Assembly (NCBI GenBank): GCA_016186205.1
Contig: JACPMA010000009.1
Location: 1-46,705, forward strand
Origin: Candidatus Peregrinibacteria bacterium
GTDB lineage: Bacteria > Patescibacteriota > Gracilibacteria > UBA1369 > UM-FILTER-53-11
DNA: 46,705 nt
Reading direction: 5' to 3'
Below are positions 1 through 8,135 of this stretch, one piece after another; position 1 is the first letter of the stretch, and the number at the start of each line of letters is the position of its first letter. The notes under the pieces were generated by a model, which worked only from the letters and a program-made list of their open reading frames with translations, made no database searches and was not told where the DNA came from. The position numbers and the translations under genes are program-made.

Positions 1-1289
1 ATAGTTCCAAAAGTAATAATTTGCGCAACATTTCCGCGGCCGTATTTTTCAACAACATAATTTAAAACTTCGCTACGCCGCTCATCATCAAAATCAATAT
101 CAATATCCGGCATGGAAACGCGCGCCGGATTCAAAAAACGCTCAAAGAGAAGACCGTATTGTAAAGGATCAATGTCGGTGATTTTAAGAACGTAGGCTAC
201 GAGCGAACCGGCAGCTGATCCGCGGCCAGGGCCGACAATCACGCCTTTTTCTTTTGCAAACCGGACAAAATCATGAACTATGAGAAAATAGGTATCGAAT
301 CCGGCCTTATGAATCGTCTCGAGTTCATAATCAAGCCGTTTAAGAAGCGCTTCGTCTACTTTTTCGCCATAACGCTCTTTCAGGCCTGTCTCACAAAGTT
401 CGCGCAAATACGCAGCCGGCAATTTTTTTTCCGGCGGCTCAAACCGCGGAATAAGATTTTTTCCAAATTTGATTTCAATATTGCATCGATCCGCTATGGC
501 AAGAGTATTTGTAATTGCTTCCGGATATTCCCGGAATGCTTCTTTTATTTCTTCAGGACTCCGAATTGAATAATCATCCTCGTAAATCATGCGGTCGCGG
601 TCAGAAACATTTTTTCCGGTTTGAATGCAAAGGAGAAGATCGTGCACATCGCGATCATCTTTGCGCGCATAGTGATTGTCATTCGTGGCAACAAGCGGCG
701 TTTTAGTCGCCTTTGCAAGCCGGAAAAGCGCCTGATTTACAAGAATCTGATTCGCCATTTTCGGATGATCTTGAACTTCGAGAAAGAAATTTTCCTTCCC
801 GAAAATTTCCTGGTACATCTTGATGATTTCTTGAGCGCGTTCTTCTTGGCCTGCGAGGATGGCGATTGAAGTTTCGCTGTTAAGACAGCCGGAAAGAGCA
901 ATGAGGCCTTTGCCGTATTCACGCAATAATCCATGGTCCACGCGCGGCTTATAATAAAATCCTTCAAGGTGAGCTTTGGTAACAAGCGTAATAAGATTCT
1001 CATACCCTTCTGTTGTTTCAGCGAGGAGAGTCATATGATTTATTTTTGTGCCTGGCTCTTTTTTAAGACGCCCGTCTGGCGCAACATAAATTTCGCAGCC
1101 GATAATCGGTTTTATATCTTCTTCTTTTGCAGCTTTATAAAATTCAATCACGCCATAAAGAACGCCGTGATCCGTAACGGCAATAGCCGGACTTCCTTGT
1201 TTTTTCGCTATTTTTACGCAGTCCTTTGGCCGCGAGAGACCGTCGAGCAAAGAATAATGGGTATGATTATGGAGATGGACGAAGGACAT
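1..1289 (-). CDS. dnaE: DNA polymerase III alpha subunit, N-terminal part (runs off the left edge)
   Basis: Replicative polymerase catalytic subunit; about 429 N-terminal residues lie in the window and the rest is beyond base 1. Reading the minus strand from an ATG at 1289 gives [17 protein letters not shown], the opening metal-binding motif of the PHP domain, then AVTDHG near residue 37. Near the cut end comes [10 protein letters not shown] followed by MPDIDIDF, which carries the polymerase catalytic aspartates of the C-family. The frame is open throughout with no disruption. The gene is last in a minus-strand run after DUF5665; the 88-bp gap upstream is filled largely by short ACGAATG repeats. 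The fold and motifs are diagnostic; only the C-terminal part (tau/beta-binding) is not visible. Confidence 0.96.
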   Translation of the reverse strand, partial: MSFVHLHNHTHYSLLDGLSRPKDCVKIAKKQGSPAIAVTDHGVLYGVIEFYKAAKEEDIKPIIGCEIYVAPDGRLKKEPGTKINHMTLLAETTEGYENLITLVTKAHLEGFYYKPRVDHGLLREYGKGLIALSGCLNSETSIAILAGQEERAQEIIKMYQEIFGKENFFLEVQDHPKMANQILVNQALFRLAKATKTPLVATNDNHYARKDDRDVHDLLLCIQTGKNVSDRDRMIYEDDYSIRSPEEIKEAFREYPEAITNTLAIADRCNIEIKFGKNLIPRFEPPEKKLPAAYLRELCETGLKERYGEKVDEALLKRLDYELETIHKAGFDTYFLIVHDFVRFAKEKGVIVGPGRGSAAGSLVAYVLKITDIDPLQYGLLFERFLNPARVSMPDIDIDFDDERRSEVLNYVVEKYGRGNVAQIITFGT

Positions 1290-1299
1290 ATGAGAGAAT

Positions 1300-1345
1300 G
1301 ACGAATGACGAATGACGAATTACTAATGACGAATGATGAATTATG
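1300..1345. repeat. degenerate ACGAATG tandem repeat
   Basis: Between dnaE and the DUF5665 gene the plus strand shows repeated ACGAATG/ATGAATT units in head-to-tail order. The reverse complement of the same motif (ATTCGTCATT, ATTCGTAATT) recurs at about 6168-6199. Units are 7-9 nt and imperfect with no unique spacers, so this is not a CRISPR array. Function is unknown. Confidence 0.7.
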
Positions 1346-1377
1346 AATGCTTTTTTTAGCGCGGTGAATGGGGTGAA

Positions 1378-1689
1378 TTAAGTGGTTGATTGCTTAAGGG
1401 CGTGTTGAATCCAAACATTGACAGCTTGGAAAAATTCGCCGACAAGCGGAATATTTCCAAGAATTTTAGTTATAAGCAAACCTATGACTGTTATTATAAG
1501 TGTTGCTCCAATTAAAAAACCGAGCCCCCGCGCAGTTCCTGCTAAAAAGTTCGCCCAAAAAATGCGCCACGGTGAATGAAGATAATTCGTAAATTCTTGA
1601 AGCTCGACTTTTTTGAGCTTTTCTAGAATTTTGTCCATTTTCCTTACCTCGCGCTCTGTTTTTCGGACAATGGCTGATTCCTCATTCAT
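1378..1689 (-). CDS. DUF5665-family small membrane protein
   Basis: A 103-residue protein with a charged N-terminal half (about 1-45, rich in Lys/Glu, probably helical) followed by one or two hydrophobic segments around residues 52-75 and the amphipathic tail ending in ALKQSTT. The central stretch FLAGTARGLGFLIGATLI matches my memory of the DUF5665 family, whose function is not known. The ATG at 1689 is used; MDKILEKLKK, 17 codons in, is an alternative start. It sits 21 nt downstream of the DUF167 gene on the same strand and may share its transcript. Likely an inner-membrane protein with a cytoplasmic N-terminus; this is inferred from hydrophobicity alone. Confidence 0.75.
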   Translation of the reverse strand: MNEESAIVRKTEREVRKMDKILEKLKKVELQEFTNYLHSPWRIFWANFLAGTARGLGFLIGATLIITVIGLLITKILGNIPLVGEFFQAVNVWIQHALKQSTT

Positions 1690-1710
1690 GGCTGACTCAC
1701 TCTAGCAGAA

Positions 1711-1932
1711 TCACATTGAAATTTCGACGATTTTTTTCTTAGCAGTATGGCCTTTCTTTATCCTTACACACGATTTCGGAACATCAAAATGACGCGCTAC
1801 AGCTGCCTCAATTGCATCATTTGCTTTACCGTCTTGAGGAGCTTCCCGCACCCAAACTCGTAGCTCGCCAGATCCAGCAGTTTCAATCTTTGCTTGTTTA
1901 GCCTTTGGTTTTGCGTAAACCGTAACTTTCAT
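1711..1932 (-). CDS. DUF167 (YggU-type) protein
   Basis: A 73-residue protein of the DUF167/UPF0235 family. Recognisable parts are the N-terminal strand MKVTVYAKPKAKQ, the conserved core LRVWVREAPQDGKANDAIEA and the C-terminal GHTAKKKIVEI. These correspond to the KxxP, GKAN and G...K.v.i positions of the family. Length is slightly short but complete. The start codon overlaps the stop of the sorbosone-dehydrogenase-like gene by 4 nt (ATGA), so translation is probably coupled. The molecular role of the family is not established. Confidence 0.9.
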   Translation of the reverse strand: MKVTVYAKPKAKQAKIETAGSGELRVWVREAPQDGKANDAIEAAVARHFDVPKSCVRIKKGHTAKKKIVEISM

Positions 1933-3083
1933 AGTTTTTTAATCTGATAAATAACGCCGGCTTTATCATCAGATATATAAATAGTATTATCCGCAGCCAC
2001 AAAAATATCCACAGGTCTGCCGAGCGCGCCGTCTTTTGTGAGCCATCCGGTTATAAAATCCAAAGCTCCTTTCGGATTTCCTTGCTCATCCAATTTATAA
2101 CGCACCACTTTATATCCGGTCGGTTCGCTTCGATTCCAGGATCCATGATAAGAGACAAGAAGATCATTTTCAAAAAATGCCAGTCCGAGCGGAGCAGAAT
2201 GGGCCGGAATATCGATAAAACTAGGCATCTCGAATGGCTCTTGGCATGGCGCGCGAACGTAAGTATTTTTATCAAAATCTAAATCATGGATATTTTTCCC
2301 ATAGCAAATTGGCCAACCGTAATTTTTATCTTCCTCTACGATATTTATTTCATCCGGCGGCAAATCATCGCCAAGCAAATCGCGGCCCATATCCGTGGCC
2401 CACATTTTTTTTGTGGTTGGATGCCAAGTAAAAAATACGGAATTACGCAGTCCGGCTGCGAAAATTTTAGCGTTGCTGCCGTCTTTATTCATGGAAAGTA
2501 TCGAGGCGCGACGTTCATTTTTCTTATTACAAACATTGCAGCTCGAGCCTATAGAAACATAAAGCCGGCCGTCCGAGCCAAAACCGATTGTACGCGTTTT
2601 ATGGTTGCCTCCGCTTGGAAGATCGATAACTGTTTCAGGCTGTCCATCGCAGTAAATGCAGGTTTTTGATATTTTATCCTCCTCTGCAAAGTAGAGAGAA
2701 AAATTATTTTCCGGATCAATTGCGAGTCCGTGCGGATTTTTTAATCCCTGGAGGAGAAGTGGATGATCTGCTTCAACTACTTTTCCGTTTTGAATATATA
2801 AAAGCGCAATTTTTCCTTGCGATGTTTGGCTCACCCACATATTTCCGCTCGAATCTATAAGTATGTCCCGAGCGCCCGGCAAATCTTTTGCAAAAATTTC
2901 TATAGAATATCCGGGCGGAAGTTTAAGCGGCATGCCGGTGGTATTTATAATCTGCGTGATGTCAACCGGCGGTTTTTTGAGTGCAGGCACAATGCCGCGC
3001 AGATTTTTCCATGCAAAAACTCCAGCCCATATTAAACCGGCAAGCAATATATAAACAACTACGATGCTGAAGCCTTTCTTCAT
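1929..3083 (-). CDS. membrane-anchored glucose/sorbosone dehydrogenase-like beta-propeller
   Basis: A 384-residue protein of the soluble-aldose/sorbosone dehydrogenase (GSDH) beta-propeller family, whose characterised members oxidise sugars with PQQ. Residues about 6-28 form a hydrophobic signal anchor, placing the propeller outside the membrane. Propeller motifs seen include NPHGLAIDPENN, RTIGFGSDGRLYVSIGSSC, ATDMGRDLLGDDLPPDEINI and NYGWPICYG, the last two typical of the active-site side of the family. Two cysteine pairs (CIYC, CNVC) are present. No PQQ biosynthesis gene is visible, so cofactor use is uncertain and the substrate cannot be assigned. First gene of the minus-strand group with DUF167 and DUF5665, just downstream of tRNA-Leu. 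Confidence 0.85.
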   Translation of the reverse strand: MKKGFSIVVVYILLAGLIWAGVFAWKNLRGIVPALKKPPVDITQIINTTGMPLKLPPGYSIEIFAKDLPGARDILIDSSGNMWVSQTSQGKIALLYIQNGKVVEADHPLLLQGLKNPHGLAIDPENNFSLYFAEEDKISKTCIYCDGQPETVIDLPSGGNHKTRTIGFGSDGRLYVSIGSSCNVCNKKNERRASILSMNKDGSNAKIFAAGLRNSVFFTWHPTTKKMWATDMGRDLLGDDLPPDEINIVEEDKNYGWPICYGKNIHDLDFDKNTYVRAPCQEPFEMPSFIDIPAHSAPLGLAFFENDLLVSYHGSWNRSEPTGYKVVRYKLDEQGNPKGALDFITGWLTKDGALGRPVDIFVAADNTIYISDDKAGVIYQIKKL

Positions 3084-3108
3084 AAATATAAACCTGCTTC
3101 GCAGGTTG

Positions 3109-3193
3109 TGGTGCCCAGGGAGAGACTCGAACTCTCAAGCCTTTCGGCATCGGCTCCTAAGGCCGACGCGTATTCCAATTCCGCCACCTGGGC
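3109..3193 (-). tRNA. tRNA-Leu (UAG)
   Basis: Reading the minus strand, a 7-bp acceptor stem GCCCAGG/CCTGGGC is followed by discriminator A and an encoded CCA. The anticodon stem TCGGC/GCCGA encloses the loop CTTAGGA, giving anticodon TAG. A long variable arm and the T-arm GAGAG-TTCGAGT-CTCTC make it a class II tRNA, which fits leucine. Total length is 85 nt including CCA. It lies alone between the M15 peptidase and the beta-propeller gene. Confidence 0.95.
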
Positions 3194-3219
3194 GCACAAT
3201 TAAAGTATAACCTATTTTT

Positions 3220-4824
3220 TTATGCGACTGCCTGTTTTTGCAGAATACCAGATTCTTGTGCTGCAGCAAGCGCAGAGTCGCTCCGGATGGCATGTGTATA
3301 TTCAAAAGGATTCGCCATAAATTGGAAATGCATTGGGTCATACTGATCGCCTTTCCAATTCCCACCCCATGCAAAGCCGCATTCACGCATAATTCGAACC
3401 ATTTCCGGCGAAATATTCGTGCTGCCGCCTTCATGCGGCGGATTTTGGCCGGGATTAATATCAATGGCAACTCCCCATGAATGAAGAGAAAGCTGCTCAA
3501 CCGTTGTATCGGTTTCTGCCGGCCTGCCCCATGTTCTGCGAAAACTGTATCCGCCGCCTGTTTCAGCGCGGTATTGAATTCCGGCATTCGCAAGCCTTTT
3601 ACCGGCTTCCAATAAATAAGGCGTAACATAACGATTCACTTTGAATGTCCGTCCAAGAAATTCCACTTTTGTGAGACGCGGTTCGATTTCCTCACGATTA
3701 TCACCCAAAAGATTCGCCCAATAAGCACGGTCTACGGTTGTCCTTTCGCGAATACCTTCAGGAATTAAAAATCCATCCGGAGTAAGGCGGCCGGAAAGTC
3801 CGCGCGTTTGAAATTCAAGACGTATTGCTTCTGAAGAAACAAAATCTTTTTCATGCAAAAAAGCGAGCTTCTCGTCATTCAAAAGCATTGGCAGCCTTTC
3901 GAGATCGATAACAACGCCCATCTTTCCAAGATTTCCGAGCAAAACCTGTTCTTCAGCAGAAAAGACCTGCGTTAATTGTGTTTGAAGCAAGGATTCATTT
4001 AAAACTCCAGTCCGTTTATATTCTTGCCACCATTTAGCATCAAGCGGTCCTAAATATTGAGCGATATTTTCATAAAAATCATTTTCATCAATGCGAACTT
4101 TCCATCCTTTTTCCGCAAAAAATTTATGGAATGCTTGAGTCATAGTAGCCTTTTGTTCATTGCGCTCGAAAAAATCGCGTTCTAGAACAATCTGTTTTTG
4201 AACGGCTGCATCGTGCTGCGCATCAGCGGTGCTCAAAATTTCAATTCGATATCCGGTGTGAATAGATATATAGGCTCCTGTTGATTTTTCATAGTATCCC
4301 ACTCTGCCGTCTTTGATGCCGCGCTCTGAATCATGAAAAAGTTCAGCGCCGCTCTCGTCAAAAACGCGAATGGATGTTACGGAAGGAGGAAGGCAATGGC
4401 CGGCGCCTATATTCCATTCCGCAAGTTCATTGCCGTGAAAATCAACATGATATTCAAGGTGGCCTTCTTTATTGAGAGTACTTGCTGCCGGCGTAAGAAA
4501 CGCTGCTGCAAGCCGCTCAAATTTTTCGAGATAATTTTCATCGTTTTCTCTAAGGTTTACTCCGCCGTTTCGAAGCGTGCGTATGCTTGTTTCGCCTTGA
4601 AGTTTACTGCGAATTTCGCCAGCTTCTTTCATTTTTCCATTGAACCCAAGCAAAAAACCTCTTTCAGCAGTAGCTCCCAAATGAGCTTCTTGCTCGCGGG
4701 AAATACGTTCGCGGTTAGCTCGCGCTTCCCGAGATTCGCCGTCTTGCTCTTTCGGCGCAACAAAAGCTATATCTCGGCGGCCACTTGGTTCTTCTTTCCT
4801 ATCGGGAAATTTATCTTTAGCCAT
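3220..4824 (-). CDS. M15 family (LAS) metallopeptidase with long N-terminal region
   Basis: A 534-residue protein whose C-terminal about 130 residues are an M15/VanY-like D-Ala-D-Ala or L-Ala-D-Glu peptidase. The zinc ligands are visible as HSWGVAID (His448, Asp455) and DPMHFQF (His499), the H-x6-D...H arrangement of the family. Such enzymes trim peptidoglycan peptides. The first about 75 residues are highly charged and helical, without a signal peptide; residues about 80-400 show no family I recognise. The absence of a secretion signal suggests either a cytosolic or holin/non-classical route. Start at ATG 4824 is supported by a TATAAT box 6 nt upstream. Confidence 0.85.
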   Translation of the reverse strand: MAKDKFPDRKEEPSGRRDIAFVAPKEQDGESREARANRERISREQEAHLGATAERGFLLGFNGKMKEAGEIRSKLQGETSIRTLRNGGVNLRENDENYLEKFERLAAAFLTPAASTLNKEGHLEYHVDFHGNELAEWNIGAGHCLPPSVTSIRVFDESGAELFHDSERGIKDGRVGYYEKSTGAYISIHTGYRIEILSTADAQHDAAVQKQIVLERDFFERNEQKATMTQAFHKFFAEKGWKVRIDENDFYENIAQYLGPLDAKWWQEYKRTGVLNESLLQTQLTQVFSAEEQVLLGNLGKMGVVIDLERLPMLLNDEKLAFLHEKDFVSSEAIRLEFQTRGLSGRLTPDGFLIPEGIRERTTVDRAYWANLLGDNREEIEPRLTKVEFLGRTFKVNRYVTPYLLEAGKRLANAGIQYRAETGGGYSFRRTWGRPAETDTTVEQLSLHSWGVAIDINPGQNPPHEGGSTNISPEMVRIMRECGFAWGGNWKGDQYDPMHFQFMANPFEYTHAIRSDSALAAAQESGILQKQAVA

Positions 4825-4830
4825 TAGAAT

Positions 4831-4836
4831 ATTATA
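4831..4836 (-). promoter_or_regulatory. -10 box of leaderless M15 peptidase promoter
   Basis: On the minus strand TATAAT ends 6 nt before the ATG at 4824, so the predicted transcription start falls at the start codon. No Shine-Dalgarno sequence fits in between. Confidence 0.65.
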
Positions 4837-4916
4837 TCAGGAAGATCAACCTATAAAAAGCCTTTTTAGCAATCTTTCAGGTTAAAAAGCTCTTAAAATA
4901 AGGATAAAACCTCCTA

Positions 4917-4945
4917 TTGACAAGCTTGATTTTTACCTATACAAT
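4917..4945 (+). promoter_or_regulatory. sigma70-type promoter of the sigma4/HARE gene
   Basis: TTGACA (4917-4922), a 17-nt spacer and TACAAT (4940-4945) make a near-consensus promoter. The coding start is at 5068, leaving an untranslated leader of about 115 nt, which is unusual here because many neighbours look leaderless. The rest of the 243-bp divergent gap shows no further clear element. Confidence 0.7.
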
Positions 4946-5067
4946 ACTTTCCTTTATAGAAAGAACGATAACCTTGCGATGTTTTCAATTTTCTTGCTTG
5001 ACGCGATACTGAAAAATGAATACCTTAAAGCCTGCCCTTCAATAACACATTCTTAATCAATTATCTT

Positions 5068-6162
5068 ATGAACAGTTCTTATTCCGGTTCCGCTTCAGCG
5101 GCCGCATCAAAACTTAACCTCACCAAAATTCTTGAAGATATTTTTCTCGTACTTACGCCGAAGGAAAAAGAAGTCATCATTAAACGTTTCAGTCTCAATA
5201 ATGAACCGCGGCAAACGCTTGAAAAAATAGGCCAGCAATTTTCCGTGACGAGGGAACGCATCCGACAGATTGAGAAAATTGCGCTTGGAAAATTGCGGCG
5301 GACCCTTGAAAATACGAAACTTATAGAGGTCGCAAAAATCGCCAAAGAACTTCTTGGTTTGAATGGCGGCCTAAGCAATGAAGACGAGCTCGTGAGCGAA
5401 ATTGTAAAACGACTTGCGGCCACGGCGGAAGTGGATAGCCATATTATCCGGCTTGCGCTTGCCATTTGTCCTGATTTTGTCCGGACTGAAAAGAACGGCG
5501 TATTCCATCCGTTCTGGAGACTGAAAGCCATGGATGAAGGCGAACTTTCGATGGTGGCGGATCTCATTTATCACACGCTCGCAAAGAAAAAAGATGTTGT
5601 TCCTGCAAGCGAACTTGCCGGTGATGTTGAAGCGCAGCTACAGGAAAAAGGGAGAAAATTTTCGCGCGAGGCTGTGATGGCGCTCCTTTTGGTTGATGTG
5701 CGATTTAAAAAAGTGAAGGAAGGTGTCGGACTCATGGGTTGGAGGCATATCAACCCGAAATCCATCCGCGATAAAGCTTATATTGTTTTGAAACGGGAAG
5801 GAAAGCCGCTTCACTTTGTCGAAATCGCCAATAAAATCACCGAATCCGCGTTTGATAAAAAAATGGTAACCACGCAGGCGGTTCACAATGAGCTTATTCG
5901 CGATGAACATTTTGTTCTTGTCGGACGCGGCCTCTATGGACTTAAGGAATGGGGATATAAAAAAGGAACAGTGGCTGACGTTATCGAAGATTTACTTCGA
6001 AAAAAGAGCCCGCTTACCAAGCAGGAAATAATCGCCGGCGTTTTAAAACAGCGGCATGTAAAGAAAGGCACGATTTCGCTCAATTTGCAGAAAAACGAGC
6101 AATTCGTGCGCGTCGGCAGGGCTGTGTATGCTTTGGACGAAAGCAAAAAACAAGCGAACTGA
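5068..6162 (+). CDS. sigma factor region 4 / HARE-HTH protein
   Basis: A 364-residue protein that joins a sigma70 region 4 to HARE-HTH (RpoE-delta-like) winged helices. Residues about 28-82 contain LTPKEKEVIIKRF, then QTLEKIGQQFSVTRERIRQI, the -35-recognising helix-turn-helix of primary sigma factors. Residues about 230-300 (AYIVLKREGKPLHF...LVGRGLYGL) and about 305-355 (VIEDLLRKKSPLTKQEI...RVGRAVYALDE) are two HARE-type modules. Sigma regions 1-3 are absent, so it cannot melt a promoter as a normal sigma factor would. It more likely binds DNA or RNA polymerase as a regulator. Its own strong promoter and long leader suggest independent control. I am sure of the domains, not of the role. Confidence 0.85.
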   Translation: MNSSYSGSASAAASKLNLTKILEDIFLVLTPKEKEVIIKRFSLNNEPRQTLEKIGQQFSVTRERIRQIEKIALGKLRRTLENTKLIEVAKIAKELLGLNGGLSNEDELVSEIVKRLAATAEVDSHIIRLALAICPDFVRTEKNGVFHPFWRLKAMDEGELSMVADLIYHTLAKKKDVVPASELAGDVEAQLQEKGRKFSREAVMALLLVDVRFKKVKEGVGLMGWRHINPKSIRDKAYIVLKREGKPLHFVEIANKITESAFDKKMVTTQAVHNELIRDEHFVLVGRGLYGLKEWGYKKGTVADVIEDLLRKKSPLTKQEIIAGVLKQRHVKKGTISLNLQKNEQFVRVGRAVYALDESKKQAN

Positions 6163-6167
6163 ATAAG

Positions 6168-6199
6168 CAATTCGTCATTCATCATTCGTAATTCGTGAT
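6168..6199. repeat. ATTCGTCATT short repeats
   Basis: Imperfect head-to-tail copies of ATTCGTCATT/ATTCGTAATT between two genes. They are the reverse complement of the repeat at 1300-1345, indicating a dispersed family of simple intergenic repeats in this genome. Confidence 0.65.
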
Positions 6200-6220
6200 T
6201 TTTTCCGTTATCCTGTTCTT

Positions 6221-7813
6221 ATGGATATCGCTTTTCCGTTGCTCGGCGGACTTGGACTTTTTCTCTACGGCATGGAAGTTTTGAGCCGCGGAATTCAGCG
6301 GATTGCCGGAAATCGCTTAAAAGGTCTGCTCCGCACGCTTACGGCAAACCGATTTGTAGGCGTTCTTTCCGGAACGCTTTCAACGGCTATTGTTCAATCG
6401 AGCTCCGTTACGACGGTCATGGTGGTCGGGTTTGTAAATGCAGGGCTTATGGCTCTTCCGCAGGCTATTTCCGTAATTCTTGGCGCGCATATCGGAACAA
6501 CAATCACGGCGCAGATCATCGCATTCCGCATCCAAAATTTTGCGCTTCCGATGATTGCTGCAGGCGCTTTCATCCATCTTTTTGGTCGGACTGACCGCGC
6601 GAAAGACAGCGGAGAAGTTTTGTTTGGTTTCGGCATCCTTTTTTTTGGACTCCAGCTCATGGGAACGGCTTTTGATCCTCTCCGCGATAACGCAATTTTT
6701 CATAAAATTTTTGAATCTTTTGCGGCGAAGCCATGGCTTGGATTTCTAGCCGGAATGGGCGTAACGATTCTTGTTCAATCGAGCTCGATTACGACTGGCA
6801 TTACCATCGCGCTTGCTCTCTCTTCGCTGATTACATTTGAACAAGCCGTTCCGCTAATTCTTGGGGAAAATGTTGGAACTACCGTGACGGCAAATCTCGC
6901 TGCTTTAAGCGGCAGTCATGCGGCAAAACAAGCGGCGCGCGCGCATTTTATCATCAACGGTATCGGCGCTATTTTAGCTCTGATTTTGCTCAATCCATTT
7001 TTGCGATTAGTGCTTTTTATTTCTCCTGCACAAGACGCAGCGCGCCAAATCGCAAATAGCCACACGCTCTTTAATATTCTCAACACAATTCTCTTTTTTC
7101 CATTGGTCGCTTTGATCGCCACATTAAGCAATATGCTCATTTTTGGAAAGAAAAAAATGGAGGAGCTTTATTATCTTGAGGAAGCTTCTCTGCAAGATCC
7201 CGGAACGGCTTTAGATCAAGTAAAAACCGCTCTAAAGGAAATGCACGGCTTTGCTGCGGAATTTCTAAAACACGCGAGCGAGATGATAGTAAAAAAACAG
7301 GAAAAATATTCCAATTTCATGACAGCCTTGAGCGAAAAAATAGATCGGTATCAAAGCCGCATTTCTGAATTTTTGGAAGCGATCGTTGAAAAAAAACTTT
7401 CAAAAGAACAGTCCGTTCTCGTGCCTGGTTTTGTTCGGATTCTCCATGAAATAGAACGCATTCGCGATTATGACGAAAAAATGAAACGCGTCGGAATACG
7501 CTTGATAAGCGAAGGACGCTCTTTTTCTTCTGCGGAAAAACGCGAGCTGAAAGATTATTTCGCGGACATCTCTGATCTTATGAAAAAAACGCGCGAAATG
7601 ATTGACAGCGGAAACAAAAAACTCGGCGAAGAAATTCTCGGCATTTATGAATCTCTAAATGCCAAAAAGGAAGAACTCCGGAACCGCAGCCGAAAGCGCT
7701 ATACAAGCCATCGCACTGAAATCGCCATTGCGAATTATTATTATGATGTCATTTCTTCGCTGGAAGAAATTGCGAAAAAATGTAGAAATATCGCGGTCGC
7801 AATGCTAGAGTAA
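6221..7813 (+). CDS. Na+/phosphate cotransporter with PhoU-like C-terminus
   Basis: A 530-residue membrane protein of the Na/Pi-cotransporter II (NptA/YjbB) family. The N-terminal about 310 residues contain two inverted repeats, each with the hallmark QSSS motif (IVQSSSVTTVMVVGF and LVQSSSITTGITIAL) and paired GANIGTT-like motifs (LGAHIGTTITA, LGENVGTTVTA). The C-terminal about 200 residues are charged, helical and PhoU-like. It should move phosphate, or a related anion, with sodium across the inner membrane. A TATCCT box 6 nt before the ATG suggests a leaderless transcript; the HIT gene follows 7 nt after the stop and is probably co-transcribed. Confidence 0.93.
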   Translation: MDIAFPLLGGLGLFLYGMEVLSRGIQRIAGNRLKGLLRTLTANRFVGVLSGTLSTAIVQSSSVTTVMVVGFVNAGLMALPQAISVILGAHIGTTITAQIIAFRIQNFALPMIAAGAFIHLFGRTDRAKDSGEVLFGFGILFFGLQLMGTAFDPLRDNAIFHKIFESFAAKPWLGFLAGMGVTILVQSSSITTGITIALALSSLITFEQAVPLILGENVGTTVTANLAALSGSHAAKQAARAHFIINGIGAILALILLNPFLRLVLFISPAQDAARQIANSHTLFNILNTILFFPLVALIATLSNMLIFGKKKMEELYYLEEASLQDPGTALDQVKTALKEMHGFAAEFLKHASEMIVKKQEKYSNFMTALSEKIDRYQSRISEFLEAIVEKKLSKEQSVLVPGFVRILHEIERIRDYDEKMKRVGIRLISEGRSFSSAEKRELKDYFADISDLMKKTREMIDSGNKKLGEEILGIYESLNAKKEELRNRSRKRYTSHRTEIAIANYYYDVISSLEEIAKKCRNIAVAMLE

Positions 7814-7820
7814 TCGCAGT

Positions 7821-8135
7821 ATGGATGATTGCATTTTTTGCAAAATCATAAAGAAAGAAATTCCTGGAACTATAAGGCATGAAGACGAGCATTGCCTTGC
7901 TTTTGACGATATTCATCCTAAATCTCGGATTCACATTCTTCTTGTTCCAAAAAAACACATTGCCACTATCGCTGACCTTGAAGAAGGGGATGAGCTGGTA
8001 ATCGGACATCTTGTAAAAATCGCTAAAGAGCTCGCGAAAAAATTTGAATGTAAAGGTTATCAGCTTGTGTTTAATGTTGGAAAAGAAGCAGGCCAAATTG
8101 TGTTTCACGTCCATCTCCATTTGTTAGGCAATTAA
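7821..8135 (+). CDS. HIT (histidine triad) family hydrolase
   Basis: A 104-residue HINT-type protein. The N-terminus CIFCKIIKKEIPG carries the zinc cysteine pair of the branch, and the C-terminus ends with the catalytic triad HVHLHLLG. Members hydrolyse nucleoside phosphoramidates and adenylylated intermediates. The length is normal. It follows the Na/Pi transporter closely and converges on nadC, with 4 bp of coding overlap at the 3' ends. Confidence 0.95.
   Translation: MDDCIFCKIIKKEIPGTIRHEDEHCLAFDDIHPKSRIHILLVPKKHIATIADLEEGDELVIGHLVKIAKELAKKFECKGYQLVFNVGKEAGQIVFHVHLHLLGN

Noticed and set aside
1300-1345. CRISPR array
   Set aside because: Units are 7-9 nt, degenerate and without unique spacers; no cas genes are present.
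4998-5026. Second promoter TTGACG-N17-TACCTT before the sigma4/HARE gene
   Set aside because: The -10 matches poorly and the upstream promoter at 4917 is far better.
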